Shown here in pieces: positions 32,225 through 43,024 of a DNA stretch of 64,000 nt. Where the stretch lies: positions 62,001 through 126,000 of the forward strand of contig JADNRX010000061.1 in NCBI GenBank assembly GCA_015501595.1, read 5' to 3'. Source of the stretch: Hymenopellis radicata (taxonomy: Eukaryota > Basidiomycota > Agaricomycetes > Agaricales > Physalacriaceae). The notes under the pieces were generated by a model. It saw nothing but the letters and a program-made list of their open reading frames with translations, was not told the origin of the DNA and did not search any database. Position 1 is the stretch's first letter. Every line of letters starts with the position of its first letter. Position numbers and translations under genes: made by a program.

Positions 32225-34252
32225 TGCTGAGACGACGGTTATGCGAAAGATTGGATGGTGGTGATGGAACAAAGGTGACCTGTAGATCGATCGCGTGGTG
32301 TGGAGAATTTGCTCGTCCTGCCGTTGCCTCCTGATATTGCGGTTCAACGAGACGAACGTTGCATATTTCGGGGTCGCCTTTGTGTACATTTCGCAAGGAA
32401 TGGGAGCTCGCGTTGAAGAACAACATTTAACCTCGACGGCGGCTAACGTGTATCAACCTGCAGGGTATGCGCTCATATGGGACGAGGGCGGGTTTCCGAT
32501 AAATGCGCAACACCGTCGATTGGCTTCACATCAATGAGCTTCAAGGCGACAATTGGAACACGTAGCCGACATCCTGAAGGAAACGAAACCATTCACTTGA
32601 ACAAGCTTTGAAAGGGAGACGTCGGTAAAGGTAGGGTTCGACTATAACCTCAATAAGGCAGTGCTAGAAGGAAATAGGACCAGAAACGGACCTTTTCTTG
32701 ATTCTGTGATGCCTGGAACGCGTTTTAGGATGATGCAGTTCGGCGACCAATACACAGGAAAATGTAGCTTCTTGATCCAGGTGGGAGATCTTTTTCCATT
32801 TCACATGCCGTTTCGGAGGCGACGGCGAATGGGAGGATGGTCGTCGTAAGGCAAGCACTCGGTTAAAGTCGATGGCTGCAAGTCCTGGATACGAAGGAGA
32901 ATATGAGATGTACTCTGACGGAGAATGAATAGCGATATCAGCGGAGATTTCAGAGAGTAAAGGCACGAACACACCTTGGCCGTTTGTTTTCCTAAATGGA
33001 CTAAGGCGCGAACGCGTAATCCCAGAAAGGATGGCGCACGAGGCAATACTTTGTATCGAAACAGGCATTGCGCTGCATGTTTGCAGGCCCAGAGAGGCAA
33101 GACGAGCCAGGTCATTGAAACTAGATGGTGGCAAAGGCGAAACCGCATTAACCCTAACCCTGGCAGGCCCATAACTTGCGCGCAAAGTCCTGTTCGAGAC
33201 GCTCTAGCGTGCGCGGAATAGTGCGATGGAGCGGGCTATGATTGCGTGCAGCGTGCGCCGTGACGAAGGAGATGGAGCGTCCACCATCGCTAGCCATCAC
33301 GACTAGTGGATGAGCGAGCGCGAGCTCCAAGTCCTTGTATGAAAGAGAGTTGGGGAAAGACGCGGGGAAGGATGCCGCGAGCGATGGCAGCTGGTGTAAG
33401 GAGAACGTCTGGGGAAGTGTGGGCCGCGTTACAGGAAGCTGCTTCGTAGTTGGTCTGGAAAAGGGACTGCGAGCAGGGCTCAAATTTGGCGCCAGCAGCG
33501 AGGGTCTCGACGGATAGAGACTCCATGGAGAAGACGAGGTTGGTGGAGGAGGAATTGGTTGGTACGACCGACGACCGTGGAAACGTATACAGAGCGAAGT
33601 TTGTCGCCGTCGTCCTGAGGAGCGCCACATACGGCGCTGATGCTGCGGAGTGCTGAGAGTGGCGCCTCTGCCCAGGATACGCCGCGCATGCAGAATGCTC
33701 TCTTATCATCTCGTCTACTCTCCTCCTCTTCGCCCCACTCCGATGTTTCCCGATGCCTGTCCAGTCCTATTCGTCATCGCGCCTATGTGTTGAACGTGGA
33801 GGGTCGAGGCGGATGGGCGTGAGCGTTGATGCATTGATACGGTGAAAAGCACATGCTAGCAACCCACGTTTTTTCCACAGCTGTCATTCTAAATCTGGGC
33901 ATCACCGCCTTCTGCTACTCGCCATCACCAAGACGACGCGGGACGACCTCTCCCGTTTCAGCCGCCCATGGAAACTGATTGCTCCTGTTGCCGCTGCTTA
34001 TAGATCGAAAAGCAAGACCCCTTGTATCTGCACAACTTAAGATCTACACTCTATGAAGCACCTTACTCGAGTCTTGTCACTGCGAACGCATACTGCACCC
34101 CCGCAGACTTGCACCATCATCCGGGATCAGTGTTGTCCTCGGGTAAGGGATAGCCTGAGACTATCACACACATACTACTTGTTCACAAACTAACTTTTTC
34201 TTGTTCAATCGCACTTGTGGTCGACATTGTTAGCATTCACAAGCTTTGCTAT
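32069..34252. repeat. Inverted segmental duplication, copy 1
   Basis: The reverse complement of this 2.2-kb stretch reappears at 61430-64000 with scattered substitutions. Shared landmarks include GCAAAGCTTGTGAATGC at the outer end, the CCCTAA tract at 33148-33160, CAAAGTATTGCCTCG (minus-strand reading) and the 5' end of the gene starting at 32224. The duplicated unit is about 27-30 kb from its partner. Copy 2 has an extra 376 bp. Confidence 0.85.
32660..33710 (-). other. Decayed coding-like sequence within the duplication
   Basis: Open blocks on the minus strand are kept in both copies: METLSVET-like start (about 33520) followed by SLFQTNYEAASCNAAHTS; SDGGRSISFVTAHAARNHS and TLERLEQDFARKL (about 33300-33180); and SEISADIAIHSPSEYIS plus FNRVLALRRPSSHSPSPPK (about 32960-32820). 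The blocks are in different frames and introns could not be placed. No family is recognised; it may be a dead gene carried by the duplication. Confidence 0.35.
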
Positions 34253-34541
34253 ACTAGAGAACATAGGTAGATGCCGTTGAACTAGGTAATGGTACATATA
34301 AGCGTACCGACATGATGAGTCTGCATGTTATAAGAGCCCAGCTGCAGGCCTGAAATTACGGGGCACAAAAAAGTTACTTTGTTGATAAGTAATTTGCAGA
34401 TATTATGTGGGCGATAGTCTCGGGCTATCCCTTACCCAAGGACAACACTGATCCCGGATGATGGTGCAAGTCTGCGGGGGTGCAGTATGCGTTCGCAGTG
34501 ACAAGACTCAAGTAAGGTGCTTCAGAGAGTATAGATCACGA
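34037..34541. mobile_element. MITE-like element with about 130-bp inverted arms
   Basis: The left arm (34037 to about 34175; GATCTACACTCTATGAAGCACC through GGGTAAGGGATAGCCTGAGAC) is repeated inverted at about 34405-34541. The core is about 230 bp and non-coding. A third copy of the arm occurs at about 61520-61650 as part of the second duplication copy. The left half of this element overlaps the end of duplication copy 1. Confidence 0.65.
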
Positions 34542-34704
34542 GTCAACTCGATGCAAACGAGCTCGCTTTACGATCATGGGACAGAGGTTGCTAGCGATCG
34601 GGCTCAGGAATCTCTCGCGATGGACTTGAACGGAAACAGAGAGAAAACTTAAGAGTGTTATATACATGCAACCGACACCGGAAGCACTGTACATCCAAAG
34701 CGGA

Positions 34705-35909
34705 TTACATTGAGAAAGGAATTTTGATTCCCGCGTCGGCAAGGCGTTTGAAGACGGGAAGTATGTGCGCCGTGATCAACCATATCTAGGACGAATCAGA
34801 TCCCAATAACCACAAGTTCAAGAGGATGGCTCACGTTGTACCACCAGTAAGACTTGCGATCCGCCTCCTCCGAGTAGTCCAGACAATACTGGACCATAGC
34901 GATGACTCCCAAGGCCGCGAATCCTACGGAAACAGGGATGGGAGGCTGCCAGTAGTACACGAGGCCGCCAGTCCACGCATACACCAGGGCCATGAGCGAC
35001 CAGCGCCAAACCACTGAGGCAACATGATGGCCAGCGTCTTACGTCCAATGGCGGCATCTCCAGAGCGGTCACGGAAATCCTGGGCATGACCCTATAGAAG
35101 GCAATCAATCGAAATCCTAGGTTGAAACATGACGGTAGTATAACATACCGTCGTAGTGTGAATGACGCCGCTCAGGATGACTGCGATGGCAGAGGTCTGC
35201 GAGAGAGGCTTGTTATGATCTATCATCGTCGACAAATCAACATCGGCACGAAGAAATCCTGTTGGTGAGAGCTCACCGAAGATGACTGTAGTTCCCCAGC
35301 AGTAGCAGACGTAGCCAATCGCGCCCAAGAAGGACTTGAAGAACCAGTTTCGCGACAGACCGACTTCGTTATGAGTGACGATGGCGACGAGATACAAGAC
35401 GCTGCATGCCACGAGACCGTGGTAGATACTGTACAAGAAGGAGAGGGCGAAAACGACCTGGTATAGGGTCTGCGCGTCATTCAGCGAGATGCGTCCGGAG
35501 ACGATGGGTCTGTTGGGCTTAGTAAGTCGATCTTCTTCAAGACCGACCATCTCGAATACACATCAGCACCGTCGGGATCTCGTAAAATGGCGGGGGCGCG
35601 TACCTGATTTTTTATCTAGGGTACTATCTAAGCGCTCGGAACTCTTCAATAGTAGATGAACATACCTCGAAGGAGATCAAGTGGAGCTCCATCCAAACAA
35701 AGCCTTGGATGAAAGACCAGATATCTGTTGGTCCAGCTAAAGCCATCGCGACCGCGAGCTGAAAAGGCGTCAGACGCGAATGAACATCCGGAACGAAAGG
35801 GAATGCTGACAGTAGGCCCGATGGCTGTTACGATGTCGTATTGACTGAACAAGAAGCCGGCGTACGTCTTGCCTACAAGCGCAGAGAGTGCGTCATGAAG
35901 GGACTTCAT
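34705..35909 (-). CDS. UbiA-family integral membrane prenyltransferase
   Basis: Exons 35909-35811, 35758-35666, 35615-35604 (a 12-nt microexon), 35550-35149, 35091-34835 and 34785-34705, all with GT-AG borders. The first catalytic region reads IKNQMVGLEEDRLTKPNRP, with the Asn-Gln supplied by the microexon. The second Asp-rich motif is GHAQDFRDRSGDAAIGRK. Hydrophobic segments between them fit the multi-helix UbiA fold; the end is SYWWYNIWLITAHILPVFKR. Such enzymes transfer or cyclise prenyl diphosphates in meroterpenoid and terpenoid synthesis. Total exon length is 944 nt, one base short of a full frame: after LPQ (about 35015) one base is missing before VVWRWSLMALV. Probably a consensus error or very recent damage. 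Confidence 0.82.
35604..35615 (-). other. 12-nt microexon (Ile-Lys-Asn-Gln) of the UbiA gene
   Basis: ATAAAAAATCAG is flanked by a 50-nt intron ending CCCTAG and a 53-nt intron starting GTACGC. Both neighbours are phase 0, and inclusion restores the N-Q that precedes EEDR in this family. Confidence 0.75.
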
Positions 35910-36346
35910 TCTAGACTACGTCCGTCCTGAGGAAGAGAGAGAGGAAACCCGAGAGGTGCGCACAGTCCAGACATTCGCGCTTTTAAACAGAAAGCGAGAT
36001 CGTGCACAGTAAGTTTCAAAGTTTGGAGCTGTGGGGGTCGCCGTCTGGTGCTGCGTGGTGCCCTGCCCGCCATGCGGGTAATACCATACCAGTACCATAC
36101 CAGCCATGCGGTTATGCAGCCAGATACGACGCGGTCTGCCAGACACTGGTTGGACATTGTTTTCTCAAGGTAAATCACCCACAAGATCTACTTCTTGAAC
36201 TCCCGGGCATGGTGCTCGACGTTGTTTTCGATGTCGACGCGAATGGCATGCCTGCGAGAGTCAACGGGGTTCGGGTGCCAACTGGTCCGAGGCACATGGT
36301 CTGTGCGCGAGAACGCAATCGACCACGTGCAAGTTTGATTTCGATT
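35910..36346. other. Intergenic between UbiA gene and family Z locus B
   Basis: About 440 bp; it holds the UbiA promoter and a short direct repeat CCATACCAG (36088-36106). Minus-strand ORFs here have no domain. Confidence 0.4.
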
Positions 36347-36779
36347 TCGCAGAAACCTTTAGGAATGCCTCGTAGACTCTGCCTTTGCAGGAGTGGTTTC
36401 GATGGTTTATCCACGCGCAGATCAACCACGGCGACTCATCCTTGGAGTCTTTTTTGTTGAGCTGGATTTCTTTGTCGCATTTTCGACATATAAGTACCTT
36501 TATCTTCTTTAAACAGTCAAGATCGTCCCAACTTCAAACAAGGGATTCAGAATGAGTGGAATGACGGAGAAAGAAGAGCGTACATTTCGTTAGCACCAGC
36601 AGATACAGGCCCAGCACTTGGAGGAACGTACAGTAGAGGTACTGGGCGAAGCCGACGCGCTCGCTAAGAGTGTTCCACATAGGTGTATCGTACTCGTCTT
36701 CCTCTTCCTCCAGAGGAAGAGTGTCTTCAAGACGCGGCAGAGTAGACCCAATTGCGGATTCCCTGAAGGCTGTTTGCAT
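36347..36779 (-). pseudogene. Family Z locus B, chimeric: gene-A-like start joined to a gene-D-like finger
   Basis: ATG 36779 starts MQTAFRESAIGSTLPRLED, as in gene A, through WNTLSERVGFAQYL. Nucleotide identity with gene A continues to 36513 (GATCTTGACTG) and stops. Immediately after, the sequence matches gene D: VICRKCDKEIQLNKK, DESPWLICAWINHRNHSC and a piece of the following helix (36500 to about 36347). The two parts are not in one open frame and the D part is truncated, so it is a relic. It records a recombination between family members. Confidence 0.7.
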
Positions 36780-36817
36780 GGCTGAGCAGATGAAGACGAC
36801 GACCAGCGCTCCCAGTA

Positions 36818-36828
36818 TTTATCTAAAT
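36818..36828 (-). promoter_or_regulatory. Core promoter of family Z locus B
   Basis: On the minus strand TTAGATAAATACTGGGAGC lies about 40-50 bp upstream of ATG 36779; the TATA box of gene A (TATATAAATA) is changed here to AGATAAATA. Confidence 0.5.
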
Positions 36829-37133
36829 TCCTCGCGCGCAGGTGGATTTCTTTGTCGTCCATTTTAGGACAGACGATGGTCCAAGTGCAGAATGGGGTAG
36901 GCTGGGGGAAATGTGGACTGCCAGGGTCAGCATGCATCGGTGCTTGGAACATTACACAAGTGGCTCAGAATTTTGGCTGCAACCGGTACCATTGTATTTT
37001 CTCGAACAGGATCGCATTGGCGGCGTATAGCGGACAGCGAGTTGGCTACAGATCCACGACGGTCTTAGCTGTAAGAAAGTTTGGCCATGGAAACGCAGGA
37101 GGAATGTAATCGCAGCTCTAGTACTATCATCGC

Positions 37134-37371
37134 TTAGTCAAGTACGTCCGACACCGCAAGAAAAGATTCATCCACTTTTGCTGGCATGAGATCGAGGTTG
37201 AATCGTTCAAGAGCCGTGCGAGAGAGCGGAATCTGGGGTTCCTCGGTCAAGAAAAAACGAATACGGTGGGTTTCAGGAGAAAGCCGGTCCAAGTTCACAC
37301 GGTACAGCTTGTCAATGTTCATCATCTTCCCAAAACTGGATACGCGCTCGAGGGGCATCCTTGATCGCATC
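37134..37371 (-). CDS. Small ORF upstream of family Z locus B (about 78 residues)
   Basis: Reads MPLERVSSFGKMMNIDK ... LDRLSPETHRIRFFLTEE ... ERFNLDLMPAKVDESFLAVS. It is the longer version of the ORF at 10586-10741. The protein is conserved between copies but unassigned; it may instead be the remnant of a larger gene. Confidence 0.4.
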
Positions 37372-37530
37372 TCTGGTCGTACGAGGCTCTGAAGTAAAAA
37401 AAAATCTCGCCCTTATTGTCGAGGGACTGTCGCTTGTGCCCTATATTGACACCCGATCACTGCGACTTCGCCTGCCTAGCCAAAGGAACCAAAACCACTG
37501 GTTTTGCTCGCTTCTGCATCTTAAAACTGC

Positions 37531-38235
37531 TTTTATCGACGGCCGCCTCTGTGCTAGAATCAACGACGCGCTTGTCTGTTCAGCTGATCCTTTTTGCGAC
37601 GTCGGTATGGGCACAAGATTACATTGACGCGGGAAGCCATGGCCATACATGGACGGAATCAACGACAACGCGGTTATCCTCGCGGGCCGGGAGACCTAAC
37701 GTCAACTCGAGCTTCAGCCTCCAGGACGTGCAGCAGGCTAGTTCTGTATATATAGAACAAGTCAACGGTAACGAAATCCCGTCACGTACCGTACGAAAGA
37801 ACTAACTATATCCTTGACAGATGCTCACAGGCTTCCTTTCCTTGGCTCTATACACGCACCACGTAGATAACGAACAAGACCTGGAGCCTGTCGCCCAAGA
37901 GGTACGGAGAAATGTCTGTATATTCCTTCTGACGACACTTTTTGACATGCTCTTGGCAGAGCGCGGAAGGGAACCAAAGCACTCTCGGTAGGAGAGTCGG
38001 GCAGGTTTTATTTAGGCGGATGATGTATTCCAGAAGAAGAAGAAGAAGGCGAGTATGGGGCAGTCTGGGGGTTGAGCGTACCTGGACCTGCGATATTTGG
38101 GGCTACGGCCTGAGACGATCCGCACTGTTCGAGCAGAGCGTGGTCCGTCGTGATCCTGATCCGAGGACTCTTTCGCTTCTACTTCTCCAGTGTCCACACC
38201 CAACTCGCCCTTCAGACTATCGTACACGAGGAGTA
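37531..38235. other. Intergenic, promoter side of the sugar transporter
   Basis: About 700 bp. A plus ORF (37416-37805) overlaps the duplication edge and has no domain. No confident gene. Confidence 0.4.
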
Positions 38236-40392
38236 TGGCTGGTGGCGCCGTCGCGAACGCCGGGGCTGGTGGATTCAGCCATCTCATTGACCCCAGGAGG
38301 ACATGGTACAACAACAAAAGGTATTTCTTTGCTGTTGTCATTGAGAGTGAAAGAATTAAATCTCTTGCAGACTGATCGCTCTCAACGGTTGGATTGTACT
38401 TTTGTACGTCCTGGGCGACGTGTTCTTCTTCGATCTAGAGTCATAACCTTCTTCAGTCTCATCACCTCGTCGAATAATGGCTACGATGGGAGTATGATGA
38501 ATGGATTGCAGTCGGTTACGCAGTGGGCGGAATACTTTGACCATCCTTCAGGAGGAAAACTTGGTCTGCTGAATGCCATTCAGGTAATGTGCGACATGCC
38601 GAAATCCTAATATGCTGATGCCCAGCGCATGCAGACCATTGGCTCCCTGGGTGCACTTCCCTTCTCCCCATACGTATCCGATGGAATCGGACGCAGGAGA
38701 ACGGTGGCTTTAGGTGCATTTCTTATGATTGTGGCCACGGCCATTCAAACCGCGGCACAATCTGTTGGCATGTTCATCGGTGCCCGGTAAGTACTCGCAT
38801 ACCATAGCCTCTCAATGTCCACGAACACTAACTATAACGCATCAGCTTCCTCATTGGCTTTGGACTGACTTTTGCCGGTACATTTTTTGATTAATCAAAC
38901 TCGCCCACCTGACCATGTCTATTTTCCAAGCCAACTCGGCCCCATTGTTTGTCACCGAAATATCCTACCCGACGTATCGCGCTCCCTTGACATCCTGCCT
39001 TTCCTCTCTTTGGTATTTGGGTTCTATTATGTGCGTACTATTAACCCGCTTTCACGTCACCCTGACATGTAGTCTTGTAGCGCTGCGTGGACAACTTACG
39101 GGACGTTCAAGATCAATAACACATGGTCGTGGAGAGTTCCCTCGGCGCTGCAAGCGCTGCCCTCCTCTTCCAGGTCGCCTTGATTTGGTGGGCACCAGAG
39201 TCTCCTCGATGGTTGGTGAGCAAAGGGAGAGAGGAAGAAGCACTTGATGTTCTCGCATATTATCACGCTGATGGTAACCGGTACGTTCCACGCCCTCGTC
39301 TTATTCGGCAGTGTACTCATACAGAGCGTTCCCCAGTGACGATCCGTTAGTACAGTTCGAGATCCAGGAAATCAAGGCCGCCATTGACTTTGATCGTAAT
39401 GTTGCTGCGAATGTGGGTTGGAAGGCCTTGATCAAAACGGTCGGAAATCGGAAACGTATGAACATTATCATCGCAATAGCATTCTTTTCGCAGTGGTCCG
39501 GGAATGGTATTGCATCCTACTACCTCAACAAGATCCTGACGGCTATCGATATCACCGATGCGACGACGCAGGTTGGTTTATCTGCTCTATGCCGCGCGCG
39601 TATCTAACGTAGCTCTATAGCTGCTCATCAATGGTGTACTCCAGATATGGAACTTGGCCTGGGCTCTCCTCGCTTCGTTCCTCGTCGACAGGGCTGGTCG
39701 ACGTCCACTCTTCCTACTGTCAGGCGTCGGCATGTTCATTTTCTTCAGTGCGCAGACCGTTTGCTTTGGCGTATTCTCTGAGAAGGGAACTCCCGGCGCG
39801 GCTCATGGACTTCTTGCATTCATCTTCCTGTTTTATGCTGCATATGAGTATGTCTTGGCGTTCGAACTTTTACTTGCAGCTGACTTCAATTACCCAGCAT
39901 TGCTTTCTTGCCATTGACCGTAACTTATACGGTTGAAATTATGCCCTATCCGCTTCGTGCCAAGGGCCTGACCGTGTTCACCTTTACGGTGGTGTTGGCG
40001 CTCATCTTCAATCAATATGTGAATCCGGTCGCACTGGATAACATTGGCTGGAAGTACTACGTATGCAATTCACCATACTCTAAGTTCTTGGGGACCCGTC
40101 TGATCTTCGTCTTAGATTGTGTATGTTGTCTGGCTCTTCTGCGAATGCGTCTTCCTGTTCTTCTGTGAGTATCAAGATCGCGGTAGTAGTATGTGTCTCA
40201 CCTATCTTGCCTGCAGTCGTCGTCGAGACAAAGAACTTGTCTCTCGAGGAAACCGCTGCCCTCTTCGACGGACCTGATGCTGCTCGAGAGCTACAAGCTA
40301 ATGCTCACACCGAAGCCAGGTTGAGTCCCAAGGAGAAGGTTTCCGAGAAACATTCTCTCGATGATATTGTTTCGCCACTGCCTAAGTCGTGA
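38236..40392 (+). CDS. MFS sugar/H+ symporter (lactose-permease-like), one frameshift
   Basis: About ten exons with short canonical introns encode roughly 500 residues. Landmarks in order: MAGGAVANAGAGGFSHLID; NGYDGSMMNGLQS after TM1; YVSDGIGRRRTVALGAFLM (the D/G-R-RR loop); FVTEISYPTYRAPLTS; AAWTTYGTFKINNTWSWRVP; WWAPESPRWLVSKGR (the PESPR motif); DRAGRRPLFLLSG; VEIMPYPLRAKGL; and VVETKNLSLEETAALFDG. These define the sugar porter family, with 12 membrane helices in the plasma membrane. Between RVPSALQALPS and FQVALIWW (39160-39170, in CCTCCTCTTCC) the frame changes by one base and no intron can explain it, so this is a sequencing error or recent damage. Confidence 0.85.
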
Positions 40393-41008
40393 AGCATTGA
40401 CGATTACATATGTTTTTTTTCTTCTTGCATTCGGCTTGCAGTTCGTTCTCTCTCTCTCAGTGTACCGAGTATTATATCCTCGAGTCCAAATATGACCAAA
40501 GTTGATTTCATGCGTGAGGCGCGGACAACCATTATCATATCACCATCATCAATTACACCGCACGGAAGACTTCCGGACGCTAGCGTACATCCCTCTTAGT
40601 AACTACCATCTATTTTTCACGACAAGACAGTGGTTCGGTAAGGCCTAATGCAGAAGCAAGCTACCTACGCTCTATTCCAGAGTAAGATATAAATAGGCAC
40701 GAGCGAAGCGAGTGTCTATTTATAGAACTCTGGCCTTTACTTGACTTTTCTTGCGCCGAGACGTTGATCTTATCTTAATCTTTCCGTGTATCTTATCTTA
40801 TCAAAATGTCTTTTATATTCTCTATCCGTTCCGAAAGTGTCACGAAAGTGTGAATTGAGCGTATAGTCGTTTACACGCGTCTTTCTACGCGCTTTACAAA
40901 CCAAATTATGGTTAAGCTTCGTCTTCGATGGCATCCGCCGACTGTGGGCGTCATGACCCTAACCCCGCCAGCCGTCTTCGTTAAGCGCTGTCTTTCTACA
41001 TCTCTAAG
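40393..41008. other. Intergenic with a hairpin
   Basis: About 615 bp between two plus-strand genes; it contains the imperfect palindrome at 40676-40733 and a CCCTAACCCC motif near 40957. Confidence 0.45.
40676..40733. repeat. Imperfect palindrome (58 bp)
   Basis: CCAGAGTAAGATATAAATAG pairs with CTATTTATAGAACTCTGG around the loop region GGCACGAGCGAAGCGAGTGT. It may be a hairpin in RNA or a compact MITE relic. Confidence 0.55.
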
Positions 41009-41457
41009 ATGTCCTTCCTCGCTAGCCGTTCCTTCTGGGCGAAAAAATTGATGAACACGGTACGTCGTGTGTCCTTTTGGACGTCTAATTAATCTTGTTC
41101 TTTTCTAGATTGATCCCCGCGATATCTACGGGCGTCTCCGCCAGATCCATGAAGGCACGGTCCCTTCCACCAGGCTCGGCGCCCTTGAGCACGTTCCGTT
41201 AGTCTTGATTTCGTCGTTGGCCTGATGGCTTACCTTTCTTTAGAGTTAGAAAAACGACTTGGAAACTTCGGCAGCGCAGAGTTCGACACCTGCCCTTTCC
41301 AAACCACACCCCGCTCGCTCACCCCGTCGGCGAATACCTTTGCTTATTTTGTCGCGCCAACGATGCAGCACCTTTCGTCATCGAATCGGAATGCGTATTG
41401 GAACCCGTTATCTACCACGCCGTAGTTTTGAACAACGACGTAAAGCTGTCCCCGTAG
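41009..41457 (+). CDS. Unassigned protein, 117 residues
   Basis: Three exons (41009-41059, 41109-41197, 41244-41457) in exact phase. Begins MSFLASRSFWAKKLMNTID and DIYGRLRQIHEGTVPS; then a basic stretch RKTTWKLRQRRVRHLPFP; then YLCLFCRANDAAPFVIESE, which has a CxxC. It ends VVLNNDVKLSP. Beyond the stop, coding-like sequence continues in another frame (TVYLSLAKYVVLLYTYLT), so the true gene may be longer. No family is recognised. Confidence 0.5.
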
Positions 41458-42621
41458 AATACTCGCCTTTACTAACGTTAAATCCCCACTCCTTTATCCC
41501 AACACTGTGTACTTGTCTCTTGCGAAATACGTCGTTTTGTTGTATACATATCTAACCACTTTCTCTGACACCGACCTCGATACACGCTGCACGCTTGGCG
41601 ACCCTCTTCCGTGAATCAACGTGCTTATGGAAACGGACGACTTTTGGTTACTTGCTGTTGCCCATCTGCATTCCAGAGTGCGGCGAGTCGCCTTGGCGTC
41701 CAACAAGTGCTGGATAGGGAGAAGGGACGTGCCGGACAGCGTTTCCATCATCGCTCTCAACGCTCGCAACGTCGCATTCAACTCTCGCTGACCCCTCACC
41801 ACGCACACACGCTCACTACGCAGTGATTCAACCAACCTCCTCCACGTCTTATTCGCACCTACCAAGCTGAACACCCCATTTCACCCAGACTCCTACGGAT
41901 GATTCCTCTTCTTCTTGAGTACGTCGGCGCAGTTCAAGAAGATCACGAGAAAACCGGGTCTCCAAAGGAGTATTCACATCAGGTTTCGCTCGATAGACAC
42001 CGCCGTGACACACGATATCTCCAAGAAATGGTGCGGAGGAACCGTCGACTGAATGGACAGATTTGATGTCGGTATGTAAAGGATGAAGACGACCATTGAG
42101 AGCGCGATGTCGAAGAGGACAGACTTAGAATCCGCCGAGGACGCCTGCCACCGTGCTCTGGGCCGGTTGTCCCTATAGATTTGTTCACGTTCTGGAGGAT
42201 CTGGCTTGGGCACTGGGTGGATTGATTCGTGACCTGACCAACCCTAAGTGGGATCAGTGAGGAGATGGTTGAAGATGGTTGAGGAGACCGTCGTCTGCCG
42301 TGGTGAGGTTTACTGGCATGAGGTGAGCCGCAGACGGTTGGTAGGATGGCGGCGTGATGGCTGAGGAGAATCCGAGGCGTGCAGGCGATCGTTGCTTGCG
42401 GGGAGCAGGCCTGAGCGGAGGAGACGGCGGGTGCGACGCCTGCCGTTGGGAGGAACACCCTGGGCGTATTGCGCGCATTGCTGACGGCGCTTCTCCCCAT
42501 GGCGGACGGGTCATGTTCTTATCTCGGCGATGAACATTACTCTTAGACAATTCCTCGTCATCGTCGCCATCGCATTTCGACTAATGTATACAAGGACATC
42601 ACATCACCCGACCACTGTTCG
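41458..42621. other. Poorly resolved region with coding-like fragments
   Basis: Contains LLYPNTVYLSLAKYVVLL on the plus strand (about 41486-41605), which may be a 3' part of the previous gene, and low-complexity minus-strand ORFs (41979-42550) next to the MFS relic. I cannot assemble a gene here. Confidence 0.35.
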
Positions 42622-43024
42622 CTATACCTCCGCCCCGCCGGTCTCACAGCCAACCAACGCCAGTCCGATGTCTAGTCCGATCCAGTGCACGCCGGCATTT
42701 GCACACCAACCGGAGATGAGAATGCCTATGGGGAAGATTATTGATCCCGGACCATAGATGCTAAGACGTATAAAGGTCAACAAGAGGTTGAAAGTTGTAG
42801 AGGAACAAGGCACTCACGAACACGGAACTCGGGTCTCCCCACGCCTTCTTGGCTTTCTTTTAGGCGAAAGTATATCTCGTCCATGTAATGTGCGTTCATG
42901 AGCTGCGCTCATGAGTCTCACGCCGAGGGCGATGTAGTGCAGACCGGCGATGCCAGAATTGAAGTGGTAAACGTCTTTTCCTCGTTCCTCTGGACGCCAC
43001 AAATCGGCCAGCGTGCCTCCGCCT
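42622..43024 (-). pseudogene. MFS drug/H+ antiporter-type transporter relic
   Basis: Two minus-strand exons (43024-42818 and 42760-42622) join in phase through a 57-nt intron. They read GGGTLADLWRPEERGKD, a typical MFS loop 2-3 motif, then YHFNSGIAGLHYIALGVRLM and, in the second exon, YGPGSIIFPIGILISGWC and VHWIGLDIGLALVG, a later helix pair. Helices expected in between and after are missing, and the frame stops at 42622. It is therefore a truncated, internally deleted transporter gene. Confidence 0.55.

Larger units (their letters stand above)
36513..37530. repeat. Segmental duplication, copy B (inverted relative to 10428-11454)
   Basis: See copy A; this copy keeps the same order: CTCGCTTCTGCATC segment, small ORF, promoter, family Z 5' half. 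Confidence 0.75.

Noticed and set aside
42818..43024. Similarity of GKDVYHFNSG here to GKDVYAMNDP at 30.9 kb
   Set aside because: The surrounding sequence here is clearly MFS transporter (GTLADLWRPEERG), so the short match is coincidence.
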